Below are positions 11,740 to 24,285 of a DNA stretch of 64,000 bases, in pieces; within the stretch, counting starts at the first letter, position 1, and each line of letters begins with the position of its first letter. Origin of the DNA: Hofstenia miamia (taxonomy: Eukaryota; Xenacoelomorpha; Acoela). The translations under genes and the position numbers were made by a program. Below the pieces are notes generated by a model. It saw only the letters and a list, made by a program, of their open reading frames with translations, was not told where the DNA came from and did not search any database. The stretch spans positions 143,688-207,687 of the forward strand of contig SCFE01000061.1 in NCBI GenBank assembly GCA_004352715.1, written 5' to 3'.

Positions 11740-12512
11740 TGAGATAGAGATGTGACGTTATTTTGTAACTGCTCTTTCTACTAATCACATAGTTTAACTT
11801 TAGCCTCAAAGTTCAAATCACGGATTATATGCAACTGCACCTAATTTACTATTTGCATTAAAAGTAAAGCATATAAAGAGTCCCAGATAACAATTTAAAG
11901 GCTAAACAATGTTGTTTTGGGTTGTTATGTGGTTGTTTTATTTATCAAAAACATTGTTTTAATGTTGAAATGGTACCATTTCATTAGTTGAAACAATGTT
12001 GCTTCAACAACCTCACATTAGGTTGTTTTTTATGAATAAAAAAGCAAAATTTTAAAGTCATAACAGCGTTGCTTTATGTTGTCACATGATTGTTTTAGCA
12101 TTACTTTTATGTGTAAATAACATTTTATATTGTTAAACAGTTTAAGCATTGCTGATTAAACAAACAAAAGCCCAATAAAGGGCAGACCATTATTTTTCAG
12201 ATACTGTCAAAGATATTTAAAATAAACATTTAAGTGAATGTCTTCTATATAAATAATAACAATGACCATAAAAACCTACCAAATTTAACAAAAATTTAAA
12301 AATCTAAAATTAAGTACAATTTTAAAATAGTACTTTCTTAAATCATGAAAAATATCTCCTGCTCAAATGTAACTTTTTTATTTAACAGTCGATTTCAAGG
12401 TGTCCAAATATTCATGAATAAATTATTTTGAAAATTCACTTATCAGGTATATTATAATTTTCACAAATTTAAATTTCAAAATAGGTTTCACAAATCCTTT
12501 TTATATAGAAAA
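11740..12512. other. Gene-free AT-rich region with a short perfect palindrome
   Basis: Contains repeated TTGTTTTA/GGTTGTT-type words between 11890 and 12130 and a perfect 16-bp palindrome GAAATGGTACCATTTC at 11967-11982. This may be an unrecognised MITE. No coding frame is seen. Confidence 0.4.
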
Positions 12513-12626
12513 TGTAATTCACATTTGAGAAACCGTAATTTGCATTTGAGAAAACATAATTTGCATTTGAGAAAACGTAATTTGCATTTGAGAAAACATA
12601 ATTTGCATTTGAGAATATGTAATTTT
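12513..12626 (+). repeat. 21-bp tandem repeat carrying octamer motifs
   Basis: About five head-to-tail units of 21 bp with core TAATTTGCATTTGAGAAAAC. Units alternate between CGTAA and CATAA at the same position, suggesting a 42-bp higher-order unit. Four units contain ATTTGCAT, the reverse complement of the POU-factor octamer ATGCAAAT. The outer units are diverged. Confidence 0.85.
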
Positions 12627-13405
12627 AGCACATTATATGAATGACTAAGCATGCTATTCACTTTTAAGGTGTCACAATGTCCTTATGTTTTTCATAGAGA
12701 AAGGTCAAAATATTATCACTTCAGTATCAATCATTTAAATTCAATTGTCTTTTTCAAAATTAGCCAATTTTCAATATTTTTTTTAAAACCAAGAGAATCT
12801 TCAATGCTATACGAATCTTAAATCAGAACAGAATAAAAAGGAAGTTGTATTTCCGAGCATCTGCTCACTGATTATTTATTACTAAAGTATGAAACAACTA
12901 TAAACAACATAAAAAAATTGTTATCTGTGGTATTAAATAAACAGTGACGAAATTTTAGGAGCTATAAACAAGCTAGGAATATTTGCAGCATATCATATAA
13001 GTTTGTATCAAAAGTGGACGTAGGAGGAAAAAATATTCATGTGACTAAGGGACAGTCTGACCTGAAGTGTTAGCCACAATGTTTTTGCCCAAACAATACA
13101 TCTTAAGTAATTTCTGTGAGTATTATCTCTTTGCTATGCAACTTGTATTTTTAATTTGTTTTGATTTGTTTTTTTCCTTAGCCTTTCTAATTTATTATTG
13201 CTTTGTTCCTGCTTTTGTAACCTACTGATTTATTTAATTAAAATATGCTGGCCATCTGCAGACCAAAGAAAACAAATTATTGTTGTAACCAGGGTGGACT
13301 GATTTTTGAAAACCCAATTTGTCTGTGGATTGAACTTGGCCAGTCTTTGAGAATGAAAGCTGAATTTTTAATTGTGTATATTTTAGACATGATTTATAAT
13401 TGTTC
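12627..13405. other. Gene-free AT-rich region
   Basis: No recognisable coding frame, RNA gene or paired terminal repeat. Confidence 0.45.
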
Positions 13406-13410
13406 ACAAT

Positions 13411-14385
13411 ATGCATATGAATGATGAAGTTATTAACAAATTTAATAAATTAAAGAACTTAGTAAATTGTTCAAGAGGCAAGACTATAGATGATGCCTTT
13501 TTATTAAGCCTTAAATCTATTTTGACTGAACTTAAAAGTTTATTCATTTTGGAAAACACTGTCAGTCATAATGAAGAAAGCCACTCTATTATTGTAAAAA
13601 GAAATAAATTAATCAGAACACCCAGCCATTATATTAAATGTTCAAGCTAAAATCTAGCAAACAAAGACCCTATAGCAAGCACTGACATTTCAAATGTCAC
13701 TCAAGTTATTCTTAAGGAAATTCAAGATATTAAGGTTCTTCTTAAAATTAGAAAGGTATTCTCAAATATGAATAATGAACTTGTTTTTGCTTGTGAATCT
13801 AAAGCTAAAGATATGAAAAATAATATTGAGAATAAATCTTATAATTCTGTAGAATACAAAAAGATTGCACCTAAAATAAAAATTCTAAATGTACAAAGTA
13901 AACTTTTAGAAAACTTAGCTGTACCTAAAATCAAAGAAAAAATATTAGATAAAATCCAAAGGTTGCAAGATTTGTGTCATTTATATGATTCAATATTTGA
14001 AATATTATTTACTAAAATTATGGAATGCAGCAAAACCTCAATTATTTTTGTCAAAGTATCACAAAAAAACAAAAATTCTTGGTTGATATCAACATACATA
14101 TTGGTCTTCAGATGTGCAAGATTATGGAACATCTTATGCACATGTGCTCTAGCTGTAGAATGTTTGGACACTCAATAAATAATTGTTTAAAAAATCACAT
14201 GCATGCATGTTCTTTACAGAAAATCACATATATACAAATTTTCCAAATATGAACAATCCTTGTAAATAAAAATGTGTAAATTGCAGCACTTCATACCCTG
14301 AGAAATGCAATCATTCAATTTTTTCAAAAGATTGTCCTATTTATTTGTCCAACATTAAGGTAATGCAGAAAACAGAAACTGATGA
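13411..14385 (+). pseudogene. LINE ORF1 relic with CCHC zinc-knuckle cluster
   Basis: A Lys/Asn-rich, probably coiled-coil region (13411-13647 and 13768-14080; IENKSYNSVEYKKIAPKIKI, LDKIQRLQDLCHLYDS) is followed, after frame changes, by Cys/His knuckles. These are MCSSCRMFGHSINNCLKN (about 14139-14192), then C..C-type residues and CVNCSTSYPEKCNHS with DCPIYLSNIK (about 14270-14360). This spacing matches the CCHC knuckle series at the end of LINE ORF1 proteins of the jockey/CR1 type, which bind the element RNA. The frame changes at least three times, so it is a relic. RT fragments of presumably the same element follow at 14990-15640. Confidence 0.65.
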
Positions 14386-14985
14386 TTGACTAACACAATT
14401 AGAAAATGTGCATCTTAATATTTGTAAATGAGCACTAGGATCTTTATAATAATCCTTTAATGTTTTATTGCAATTTTTGTGCAACTTAAGTCTTTTACTA
14501 CTCTTCAACTAATTAACTCTAATTACTTCTTTCATACCAGGTGAGGCATGGCAAAGCAAAAATATTTGTCATTATTGTATCTTTGATCATATAGAAAATT
14601 TAATTTTGTGTAACCAGGCCTTATTATTTATTATTAGTGTTGACTAATTATTTCAATGTTGATGAGCTGGTATGTTCTATCTGTATGACAAAACACAATA
14701 ATAATAATACAAGAAAATATAAGCCTAAAGAATGTTATAACTTCCCATCCAAATTTATATAAAGATAATTATACATTTCAAGCTGGGTTTTTTTACAGAT
14801 CATTTTGGATTAATAGCAGAATTTTCACATGTAATATGTATATAAAAAGTGACAATTCAATTTCAAATTATCAATGAAAAAACATTAAAAAAATAACTGT
14901 TTAATCAATAATATACATTTTAAAGCATTTGAGGAAATCATATGATTTGATATTGATAAAAGCTTGCATTGTTTTGTAAGACAAT
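14386..14985. other. Eroded LINE interior or spacer
   Basis: Between the ORF1 and RT relics. The endonuclease and RT N-terminus expected here are not recognisable, so they were deleted or have decayed beyond reading. Confidence 0.4.
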
Positions 14986-14989
14986 GATT

Positions 14990-15640
14990 ATCTACAACAA
15001 TCATTTACAAATAAATCAGCATGGATTCAGAATAAATGGAAAAACAACAAATGCTGTTATTGAATTATAAAATAGAATTCAGCAAAGTAAAAATGTAAAT
15101 TATGATTAAGTAAGATTTATTAACTTCAATATTAAAAAACCACTACATTTTGTTTGAAAAGTTAAACAATATAATAATTTAAATCTGTACATCATTATTG
15201 GCCTGATGGTTTCATTGGCAATAGACAAGGGCTTCTAAATATTTAGAAGCCCTTGGCAATAGACAACAAATGGTTAAATATAATAACAGACTTTCAGATA
15301 TGGAAAGGAAATGTGTTCCTCAAGAATCTGTTTGTGTCCTATTTCTGTTCAATATATGTAATGATTTTTTAAGTTGTGAATCTTTATGCATTAAGAATGA
15401 TTTTATTATTAAATATTGTGAGTTTACACTGATTTGTCATCCAACTTTTGAAAATATAGACTTGACACATTCAATTAATTATAAAATCAAATCTTGGTAT
15501 AAAGAAAACAAATTTAAAGTTAATTATAAAAAGTCACTGAAATGATTATAACACTGAAGAGAAAATTTGTTGATAATATATCTAAAATTGATTGCTATTC
15601 CTCAGTAAAAACAATGAAATATCTTGTATACATCATAAAT
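14990..15640 (+). pseudogene. LINE reverse transcriptase relic
   Basis: Fragments in RT order are visible: QHGFRINGKTTNAVIEL (about 15016-15068), then RQQMVKYNNRLSDMERKCVP, then VPQESVCVLFLFNICNDF, corresponding to the VPQGSxLGPLLF..Y.ND block (15310-15370). Next come NYKIKSWYKENKFKVNYKKS (about 15478-15540) and KTMKYLVYIINNKL. The YADD segment cannot be read. A 24-bp palindrome with a flanking 14-bp duplication interrupts the frame at 15215-15266. Confidence 0.7.
15215..15266. repeat. 24-bp perfect palindrome flanked by a 14-bp direct repeat
   Basis: TTGGCAATAGACAA at 15215-15228 recurs exactly at 15253-15266. Between them lies the palindrome GGGCTTCTAAAT/ATTTAGAAGCCC (15229-15252). With the overlapping CAA/TTG it extends to a 30-bp palindrome at 15226-15255. 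It sits inside the RT relic. Confidence 0.9.
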
Positions 15641-17479
15641 AACAAGCTTTAATTAAAAGCATATTATATTTAGTAACATATTAAAAATGTGATAAAACAA
15701 CAAAAACCTGTTAGAATGTCAACCATTCATTCTGAAAAAGAAAAATTCACAGAAAATTTTAAGCATGGGAATACATATTTGATGAAAAAATGTTCAATAG
15801 AGACTTTAACACCTTTAAGCCACACTTGTTTTAGCATTTAATCATTATATTTAGTAATATATTAATAATTTGCTAACACAATAAAAACCTGTTAAAATGT
15901 CAACCATTCATTGCAAAAAAAATTTATGAAAATATTTAAGCATGAAAATACACATTTGACGAAAAAGTGTTCAAAAACTGTTATTATGACAATTGATTGT
16001 TGTGAAAAATGAAAATCCATATAAATATTAATTTTAAAAATTCAAACAAAATGAAAACCAATAAATGTATAAATGATGAGAGATTGAATAATTGTATAAA
16101 GCTAGCATTATTGTTCATTTAATTGATGGTAAAACAAAAAGAATTTATTTGGTTGGTCCATTATCCACACCTTAAAACAATTTGGTCTAAGAAATAGTGT
16201 AAGAAATATGCCTGTGAACAGTGCAGTGGTGATAAATATATTGCTTTGATCTACTAGCACTGGGTTAGTTTTTACAACACATACATGCATGATAATTTAT
16301 AAGGAAAAGAAGAAAAATTGTTAAGTAAATACAAAAACATAATTCCATTATTACAGAGATTGGTTAGTGATTGCTGAATATATTCAAACAATGTAAACCT
16401 TGTTATATTTTCAATAAATGATTAGCATGTTAACTTTGTTTAATCATTTTTAATATCAGATCAAATAGAATGTATCATTGGCTGACATAGCCCATTTCTT
16501 TATTCAATTTAAGAATTTTGTATAAACTTAGAGCAGATGCCATACAGATTTACTTTGGTCCAAAACACCATGTTCTAGTTTCCATAGAGATTATAATTTC
16601 TAAACAACATAACTCAAGAAAGAAAATGGAATGGTGAATTAACAAAAAACAAAAAGAAATTCAAGAAGAAATAGTCAACTAATAAATACTGAAAAAGGAA
16701 TGTATTTTTAAAGATAGGTGAGTTGTTTGTTTATAAAAGGGCAAGTTCTTTCTTCTATCTAATAAATAATATTTATTTAAAATAGCTATGTGCATTAGAA
16801 AACCTACTTTTTTCATATTATGATAAAGAATAGATCAAATTGTTCTTGTAAATCAAAATGAAAGCTAAGTCAATCTATCTGTGCTTACATTTAGCAATGA
16901 AATGGGTGCTTTGATTTTACAGTGCTTTTATCATACAGGTGCTCTTATTGTTGTGTTATTACCAAATATGCATTTAAGTTTCAATTTGTTATTCAACACT
17001 CAGATTGCATAGTGTAGTTTATTTGCATCATTTTTGTAAAATGACCATTTGTGTCCATTTAATAATATTTGATGATAGCCATTGTACAATTCATGATTTA
17101 ATATCCCTTTGTATTTTGATTGGTTGCTTATAAGAGGAATCCATTTTATTTGTGTAATTTAAAAATCAGTATCAGTTGTTAATTTGTTCTGCTATTACTC
17201 ACCATCTGATAATAAGTGAGTTTATTGTTTGCTAATATTTGAAAATATGCAGAAGTTGTGAATTCTGTTAAATTAAGTTTTGCTACCCTAGCTTCTAGTT
17301 GTTTTAGTTTTGCTATTAAAGATTTCTCCAACCATATATTTGATTAACTTACTATTTTAGCATTTTTCATATAATAGATTTTTCCCAAATTGCCCCTTTA
17401 TTATATTTTATTTTATTTATTCATATTATGTTATTGATCAGTATGATCAAGCTTAGGGTATCATTTCAAACAAAGGGTG

Positions 17480-17730
17480 AGATAACCAGAGGCTTTAAAT
17501 GGTCAGATGGTTAAGGCCCTTAGTCTCTGCAATAGTAGGTATTAGGTATAAGGATTAGTACAGTTAGGAAATGGAGTTTGCATGTAGCTATAATTGTTGT
17601 ATTTTCTCCAGTGTAAAATGAGGTGAGAATTAGGTGTTGGAAATGGTTCATTTCTTCAGCCAGAGGCCATGATTCTGTAGAAGAAGTTTGGAATTAACTT
17701 GTTCTCTGAATACTTGTTAACCTATGGAAT
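17480..17730 (+). repeat. Candidate tRNA-derived SINE insertion
   Basis: Starts with a tRNA-Leu-like A-box region (GGTCAGATGGTTAAGGC, about 17500-17517) but lacks a convincing B box or cloverleaf. It lies in the part of the long repeat (about 17040-17870) that is absent from the other copy at 42.85-45.3 kb, as expected of a later insertion. The evidence is weak and no second copy was seen in the window. Confidence 0.25.
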
Positions 17731-18578
17731 AAACATGCTCTTGTTTTCTCACAAAATAGAAGTACATAATTAACTAGTAGTTTCATCAGTTGTTTAATAT
17801 TTCTAAAGATAGAATGCTTACTGAGTGTTGCATATGCTTCTACCACAAGTCCAGCATTCTACAATAGCAATGCTCTGGGGAATTTATTCACTGAACACTT
17901 ATTAAGCATCTTATTTTCAATCAATAATTGATGTTATAATGTCTCTAAGTGGTATAGATCTCAAATACATCTACACATACAAACATTGGTACACATTTGA
18001 TCCTTGAATTTAATGTTTTTGCTTTCATCACCTGTACTACCTTGTAATACATATTAAAGTTTGTATTTTTAAGCAATATTTGATCTTACACTTGATGTTT
18101 GCCTATAAAATTATTTAACCATGTCATAAACTCTACAAAGGAATGGAAATTTAATACATATTCAGTTAATAATATCATCCATTGTTTTTTGCTATATTGA
18201 CCAATAAATTAGTAATTCAAAGTTTTCACAAAATACTTATTGATTTGGCTTTTAGTTTGTAATACTTTACTATGGTTCAATATTTTTTGTTCCCCTACAT
18301 TTTATTTCAATCTTTAACATGTTACATATTTACATTTCCATTTTTTACTAACAATTGACTAAATCAAAATTACATGCATTAATTTCTGGTATGTTAAGTA
18401 TCTTGTTTTAATCATGTGCTTAAATTTCAATTTTTTTAACTAACTAACTGAAAAAAAATTATATGCATTGTGTTTCACTTTGTTGGTAAGCATTATTATT
18501 TGTACTTGCTTTGTAAATTTCTTAGTGATTCATTGTACAATACTTTTCTATCTTTGGTTTTTATTACCTATATATATT

Positions 18579-19440
18579 ACAGTAAATTTCAGATATAAGA
18601 ATATCCACAGGACCATCAAATTTTATTGCAATATAGAAATATCACTATATCTGAAATCATACATACAGGTTGACAATACATGTACATTTTATACACAAAA
18701 ATCATCCAATCATGCACTATGTAATATGTATTTATAGGTTGTTTGAAAATGTTCTGAAGAATGCTGTGATTGATGTCTGGTGCTTTTGTCACAATTGAAC
18801 TTTCTCCAATTCAGATCAAACCAATTGTAACAGCATGTCACAATGAGTTCAGAAGCTTGTGCATTATATTTTTTCAATAAACCAACAGCAGACAGAGCAT
18901 CAGCTACAGATAATGTCACATCCACCTCATCTTTGTCATTTTCATCAACTTGTTCAGACACAGCAGCAGAACAAGCACTGAGTATGTCCTCACCCATAGC
19001 ATGGCAATTTGTTGGAATGTGGCAGTTAATGTAATGTAATCTTGCAGCATTACACCATCAAACAATGATCACTTGGAGATCATCAAACACAGTTGATTCT
19101 TGACTATCAGCAACACTTACCTCACCAGTATGCTCTATTGTATTGAATCCAGCCCTTGTAAAGCATTTGGCAATTGTGTTGCTGTCAACCTTTTCACCAT
19201 GCTTGCTTCAAGAGGATCATTGAATCAAGGAGAGTAAATGTGAATGCTTCATTGTGATCATGAGCCACAAATCACTTCAGCACTATTTGCTGGTGATAAT
19301 AACACTTCAAGCAATGGATTACTTGTTGGTCCATAAGCTGAGTTTTTGAAGTTGTGTTTGGTGGGAGAAACACTAATTGAATGTGAGATAGTTTGGTCAT
19401 GTGCAGCTGTGTGAAGCAATTATCCACAATCAACACAACA
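18579..19440 (-). pseudogene. pogo/Tigger-like transposase C-terminal relic
   Basis: Read on the - strand, 19240-19120 gives FTFTLLDSMILLKQAW, a stop, then KVDSNTIAKCFTRAGFN. 19100-19040 gives a VFDDLQV segment. 18997-18730 gives DEVDVTLSVADALSAVGLLK and a C-terminal tail. The pair (SLLD..I.L+.AW..V...TI.+CF.+AGF; V.DAL.A+..L++Y) is characteristic of the C-terminal end of pogo/Tigger DDE transposases. At 18579 the sequence TA-CAGTAAATTTCAGATATA could be the terminal inverted repeat at the element's 3' end; its partner was not located. The DDE core is missing, so the copy is inactive. Confidence 0.68.
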
Positions 19441-20094
19441 TTTCACTTTAAGGAGGTATCCCACATGTGCAATAGGGTATGTTAAAAAATCTATTTGTTT
19501 CAAAACCTTGCTCCCTGGTGTTTTCCCATACCTTTGAAGTAATAAAGTCACACACAATTTTTTTCCAAAAAATAATAATTCTAGACCTTGCCACCAAGCA
19601 ATTTTCAAAATGGCATCAAAAATAACCCCAAAATGAGCTATTTTCACTTCCCTATGACTTCTAAGTCAAATAATCATATAATGAAAGGATATAACTGTGT
19701 AAATAGTTATAGTAATGCATTGATAGACATCTTATCTATCTGTGTACATACTGTCATACTTCTTATACTTGACTTGATACATGCTTGTTTTTCAAAAACA
19801 AAGTTTTGCCTTTTTCATAAACCATGATTAATTTTGTCAGAATACAAATTTGATTTATCATGTAAGTGTATATTTCATACACCTTTAATGCTTGAGTTTG
19901 ACAAAATATTTCCCATTTTGTATATTGGATGTTAGTGAAAAATGAATTAAATGTAAGGAATTCTTACAAGAAAATGCATTTGAAAAAAACAAAATGTAAC
20001 CTTTTGAATGCAATTTATAGATTCCTGAGAAAAAGCAAATTAAATTATGTACATAGAATAGCTAAGCAATAGAAATGCATGGAATTTTTTATAG

Positions 20095-21685
20095 ATAAGG
20101 AAATCACTCATTTGCAAGACATAATGTGAGTTTCCCACTAGTCAACAAACATGATGTTGTGCCCTATTTAGTCAGATAACAAAGTAATGTATATTAACAA
20201 AAAACAGGTGTGCATGTAATAAAGTAAAATAAAATGTGTATGCAAACAAATTTGGCCCCTGAAAATAAATTGTCTCAAACACTCCCCATCTCATGTTTAT
20301 TAATCATTTTCAACATCTCATATTTATGAATCATCAATTACATTACTTTGTGGGAGAAACCCTGTCCCTGTGTGGACCAATCAGATTTTGTGTGATCTCC
20401 CCTGCCTTATATACACTACATGTTGTGTAAACTTACTTTTGTTCAAAACACTTTTTTTACAATTTTTTTCTGTAAAAATGGGTGTCAGTCACCTTATTTT
20501 AGAAATCTTAAATGCACCCTGGTGTAGATTTATTTACTTTTAAATATAAAAATCCAAAAGAATCAAATTTAATGAGTACCAAAATCATAAAAACATGATC
20601 ACTCTGATATACACAAATAAAGTTTATGATTTATGCAAATAGTTTTTGGCTGACTTTTACATACTGGATACATGCATCTGCCTTGCTTTTCCTTTGTAAT
20701 TTGCAAATTCTAAACATCATCTTTTCTAACATCTGTGCAATTTATTACTGCAATTGGACCATGTTTGGTTTTAGCTTTAATTTCCTGTTTCAGGCTCAAG
20801 TTTCTTGTTTTTACAGCAATTTTATTTTTATGGCACAGACTTTCAGCTATAATAGATTTTAAATCCCACAAATAAAGCATTTTCATTTTTGTAATACTGC
20901 AATCAGAACAATCTCTTCTAGACAACAATCATGAGTTTAGAATGGCAATGTCTGAAAAAAAAAGATTTTCAAATAAAATTTTTTTGTTGACTTGATTTCA
21001 GTGCAATAAAGTGAAATGTAAAAGGCAAAAGCATCAATTCCACCCATAAATGTGTTTTAGAATTTAATTGTGGATGAGACCAGCAGTTTTTCATGTGTTG
21101 AAGATTTTATCTTGCATCTATTAATTTCTATAATGGGATAACAATTTGACCATTTTTGAAGGATTTCCTTTATGAGATTGTATATAGCCTTCCAATTTTG
21201 GGTTTGAAAGCCATATAACAATGTTACCAAGTTCTAAAGCAGGTAGTAGGTCATTTATTGAAACAGTATTTTCAGTTCCATATTGCCATTTCAAAGACAA
21301 ATCCGTAATTATTTTGTGATAACAGACACGCAAATGCCCAATGTATCTTTAAAGATACAAAGCTGTAAATGAAGTTTACATGTGTAATAATTCTAATATG
21401 GTAATGTAAGTTTATGCTTTGATGTCAGGAAAACCAATAAGACTGTGTGTATTCATCTGAAACATTTTGTGATTGACATTTAATATCAACAGCATGAAAC
21501 CTTAATCATGCACACTGCTTATTAGTGATGTGGTGATGTGCCTTATTAATTTGTTAACTGTGCAAATGATTATCAGTAATTTGCGCAAATTTCAGCATAA
21601 TTATGTTCACAAGGTTGCAAACATCTAGTAACCATTAATAAATCAAAAATGTAAATTATTTTATTTGCTGTAGACAAAATTTTCG
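20095..21685. other. Gene-free AT-rich region
   Basis: No frame with recognisable motifs. The open frames at 20626-20862 (hydrophobic) and 20710-20928/21121-21333 (opposite strand) show no family resemblance. Confidence 0.45.
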
Positions 21686-21689
21686 GTTT

Positions 21690-22208
21690 TTATCTTTAAA
21701 TATACAATTGGTAATATCGGGTTAAAGGATTTTAATTCTTCAATGTTTTTTATTTCTTTAGGTAGTGAGTTTCAGGTTTGAATGGCGACATTAATGAACC
21801 ATTTCTGTAGAAAGATTTTCTTATACTTAACACATGTAAAAATTTTGATCCTGAATTATTTTTATGAGTAAATTCCGGTATTTTAATCATATTATAAGGT
21901 AGTAGGTCTCTGGTTAGCTTGAGGAATGTCAGGAGTGTATTCAATATGACGAGTTGCTTTGGAAAAAGACTTGACATACAAATGTAATGCTTTACACTTT
22001 AACTTTGAGTCAACAGTTTCAATAGTTACTTGAAAGTGTCTACAATAGGAACATTAATATAATTTACATTTATAGTCACTGCAGAAACATTGTAATTGCT
22101 TTTATTGTGCAGTAAAATACAAAATTCTGTCTTAACTTCATTATTATTCAACTTGTGCATACAAAAATATCTTGACAATTTGTTACAATTCAATTCTATG
22201 GATTCCAA
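21690..22208 (-). pseudogene. Internally deleted LINE RT C-terminal fragment
   Basis: Reading on the - strand, 22208-22026 encodes SIELNCNKLSRYFCMHKLNN and NVPIVDTFK. 21977-21750 encodes LFPKQLVILNTLLTFLKLTR followed by a diverged end, and 21750-21690 encodes NSLPKEIKNIEELKSF. All match, in order, the C-terminal half of the LINE RT at 47.1-48.0 kb. About 90 residues between VDTFK and LFPKQ are missing. No 3' hairpin or TCTTA tail is visible at the low-coordinate end. Confidence 0.85.
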
Positions 22209-22214
22209 TGCTAG

Positions 22215-24190
22215 CTAAGTAAAATGTTTGAAATTAGAAAATATGATACAGGTTTGAACTTTTATCATCAAAATATTTTATTAAATTTACAAGTTTAATT
22301 ACTCTATATAAACATCTAATCAACTTTACACAATCAACGAACTGTCTTAATAGAGTCATACAATTTACTAGCCTTTTGTATAGTTCACATAACAAATATG
22401 TAGGACCAGTTCGACGCCCAAGTACATAATGAACCAAATATGAAAACATTTAAAAAAATTACTAAATCAAAACTTACTAGCTAATCAGTATATATTAGGC
22501 TCCTCAAAACGCACAATGCATGGCAAGGCAGCATTAAACAGGGAAGAATATATTAAGTGTAAATTTTGTTAATTTTTTTTGTATTATTCTATTTGCTTAG
22601 TGCAGCTATTTTTGTTAAAATTTAGCTCATGGCCATTAAACTATTAGTGCTTTGCGCTTACAAATTTAGCTTTTTTAGATTTCCACCGTACAATCGTTTA
22701 TCTTTCAATGTCTGGTGGATACTAGACTGTGCCGCCATCCATTGAGAAATTAGTGAAAATATTTAAAAATTATAACAACATACACAAAGTTCTCATTTAA
22801 TTTTGTCTTTTGCGAGGAAATTACAATACCTATAATTTTTCTCGCATTTGTCAAGGTTAACTAATATCGATCTTACAAAACACGGTTTGAAATATAATGA
22901 ACAAAAACTAAATGTACTTCATTTAGAGATATCGATGCATTACTACTGTGTAGTACCATATCAGGCTGTTAAATGTCACAAAATAAGGTAGGACAGTGCG
23001 GGTACTTCAAGATAAAAAACATTTTACAAATATGCTATTGTTGAATAACAGTCTTCTTGTAATTATATGCCTGCACAACATTTATATCTACAAAGCTTGG
23101 TGTGAATTGAGGCACCACTGCAACGATACATTTATGATTTTTTTCTAGGGTTTTGAACTGCTACTGCCGTTGGTGTTTTTTGATTAGAATTAATCTGCCC
23201 ATTACTCTAGAAAGGGAAGCGGTAGAAGAAATTTTTAGAAACTGAATCCTTCACAAGCATTTGGATTAGCTCAAAACTTGCTTCTTCAGCACCCCTTGAG
23301 AAACCATGTTATATCTCAAAATTTGAGAGAAGATTTGGCCCTAATTTTTTTTACTTTTCCAAAAATATTTTTAGAAAGCCCAATTTTATGAGAGGGTACT
23401 GTTGGAGTACTCCGGTGGTTCTAAAAGGGAAAAAAGCCCGGCCGAGATAGACTTAAGAATAAGCAAAATTTAGCAATAATTTATAAAATATTTGTATAAC
23501 AACTGCTTCCATTCTTTCAAAATTAATTTGCTCTTAAATACTTTCTATAAATATTCTCAGTAAAATAATGTTAATTGAATTTCATTTTACCTTACTTTAA
23601 ATTGCATTATTCAAAGCTAGTTCTACTGTTTGAAGCAGTATAATGCACACTTCTAAGTAGTAATAAGAACTTTCTATTAAAATGTCAACATTACACTCAA
23701 CTTTTATTAATGTAGGTAAAGGTCTTGCAGAAGACATTTGCTAAATGTAGCCTTCACAGACATTTAAAACATACATCTTTATGCATTAATTTTGTAAGCT
23801 TAAAAACTTTGCAAGAAGTATATCGGAATAATAGTTTCTATGATTTAGGTTTGTACATTTTCCCTGTTTTCATAAAAATGCAAAACTTCTGAAAGCAACT
23901 GTGGTATGATTTCTACTACATTTCGGAAATCTCAAAGTCCTGCATAACAAAGTTTTTTAGGTCAGACTACACTTGGTTTTAAAGAGAAACATTCAATTCA
24001 GCAAAAGCAAATGCCTGCAAGAATATACAAATTGTAATTAGCAATATTCAAAGTAAATGCATATTAATAAGCCAAGGAGAAAATCATAGAAACCAATTGC
24101 GAATGGCTACACTGAAAACAAGAATACTTGGAATTATCAGGACCATTCAACTATGAACATATTTATGCCTCTAATCCGCTTCTCATCTCC
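22215..24190. other. Gene-free region
   Basis: No supported gene. A GC-richer patch at 23380-23450 (AGTACTCCGGTGG, AAGCCCGGCCGAGATAG) may be old transposon DNA but cannot be assigned. Confidence 0.45.
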
Positions 24191-24204
24191 TATGTATCGC
24201 AAAG

Positions 24205-24285
24205 GCCTACATATATATTTATATATATATGTACTGTATATATATATATACAGTATATATACTGTATATATATATATATATATAC
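24205..24285. repeat. (TA)n microsatellite with embedded TACTGTA/TACAGTA inverted units
   Basis: TA-rich tract interrupted by GTACTGTATATA, TATACAGTATA and TATACTGTATA, so that it can fold on itself. Direct reading gives a meaningless Tyr-Ile repeat frame. Confidence 0.85.

Larger units (their letters stand above)
15655..20094 (+). repeat. Long dispersed repeat, copy 1 (inverted relative to 42.85-45.3 kb)
   Basis: Several anchors match the reverse complement of 42850-45335 in collinear order. They are GTCAACCATTCATTGCAAAA (15900, against 45270-45295), ATTGCTTTGATCTA (16238, against 45015), TTACAGAGATT (16350, against 44930), TTATTCAACACTCAGA (16990, against 44805), GAATTTATTC.CTGAACACTTATTAAG (17880, against 44760), TTTGTATTTTTAAGCAATATTT (18060, against 44330 or 43830), the ATTTCATACACCT block (19875, against 43270) and TAGCTAAGCAATAGAA (20060, against 42880). 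Copy 1 holds extra segments at about 16445-16960, 17040-17870 and around the pogo relic. The two units at 15655-15800 and 15845-15990 are also similar to each other. The element class is unknown. Confidence 0.7.

Noticed and set aside
12513-12626. CRISPR-like array
   Set aside because: Head-to-tail repeats without unique spacers in an animal genome; it is a minisatellite.
13411-14178. Host coiled-coil gene
   Set aside because: Frames are broken and are followed by LINE-type zinc knuckles and RT fragments, so it is treated as LINE ORF1.
22234-22449. Continuation of the LINE fragment into this frame
   Set aside because: No similarity to the matching region of the LINE at 48-49 kb.
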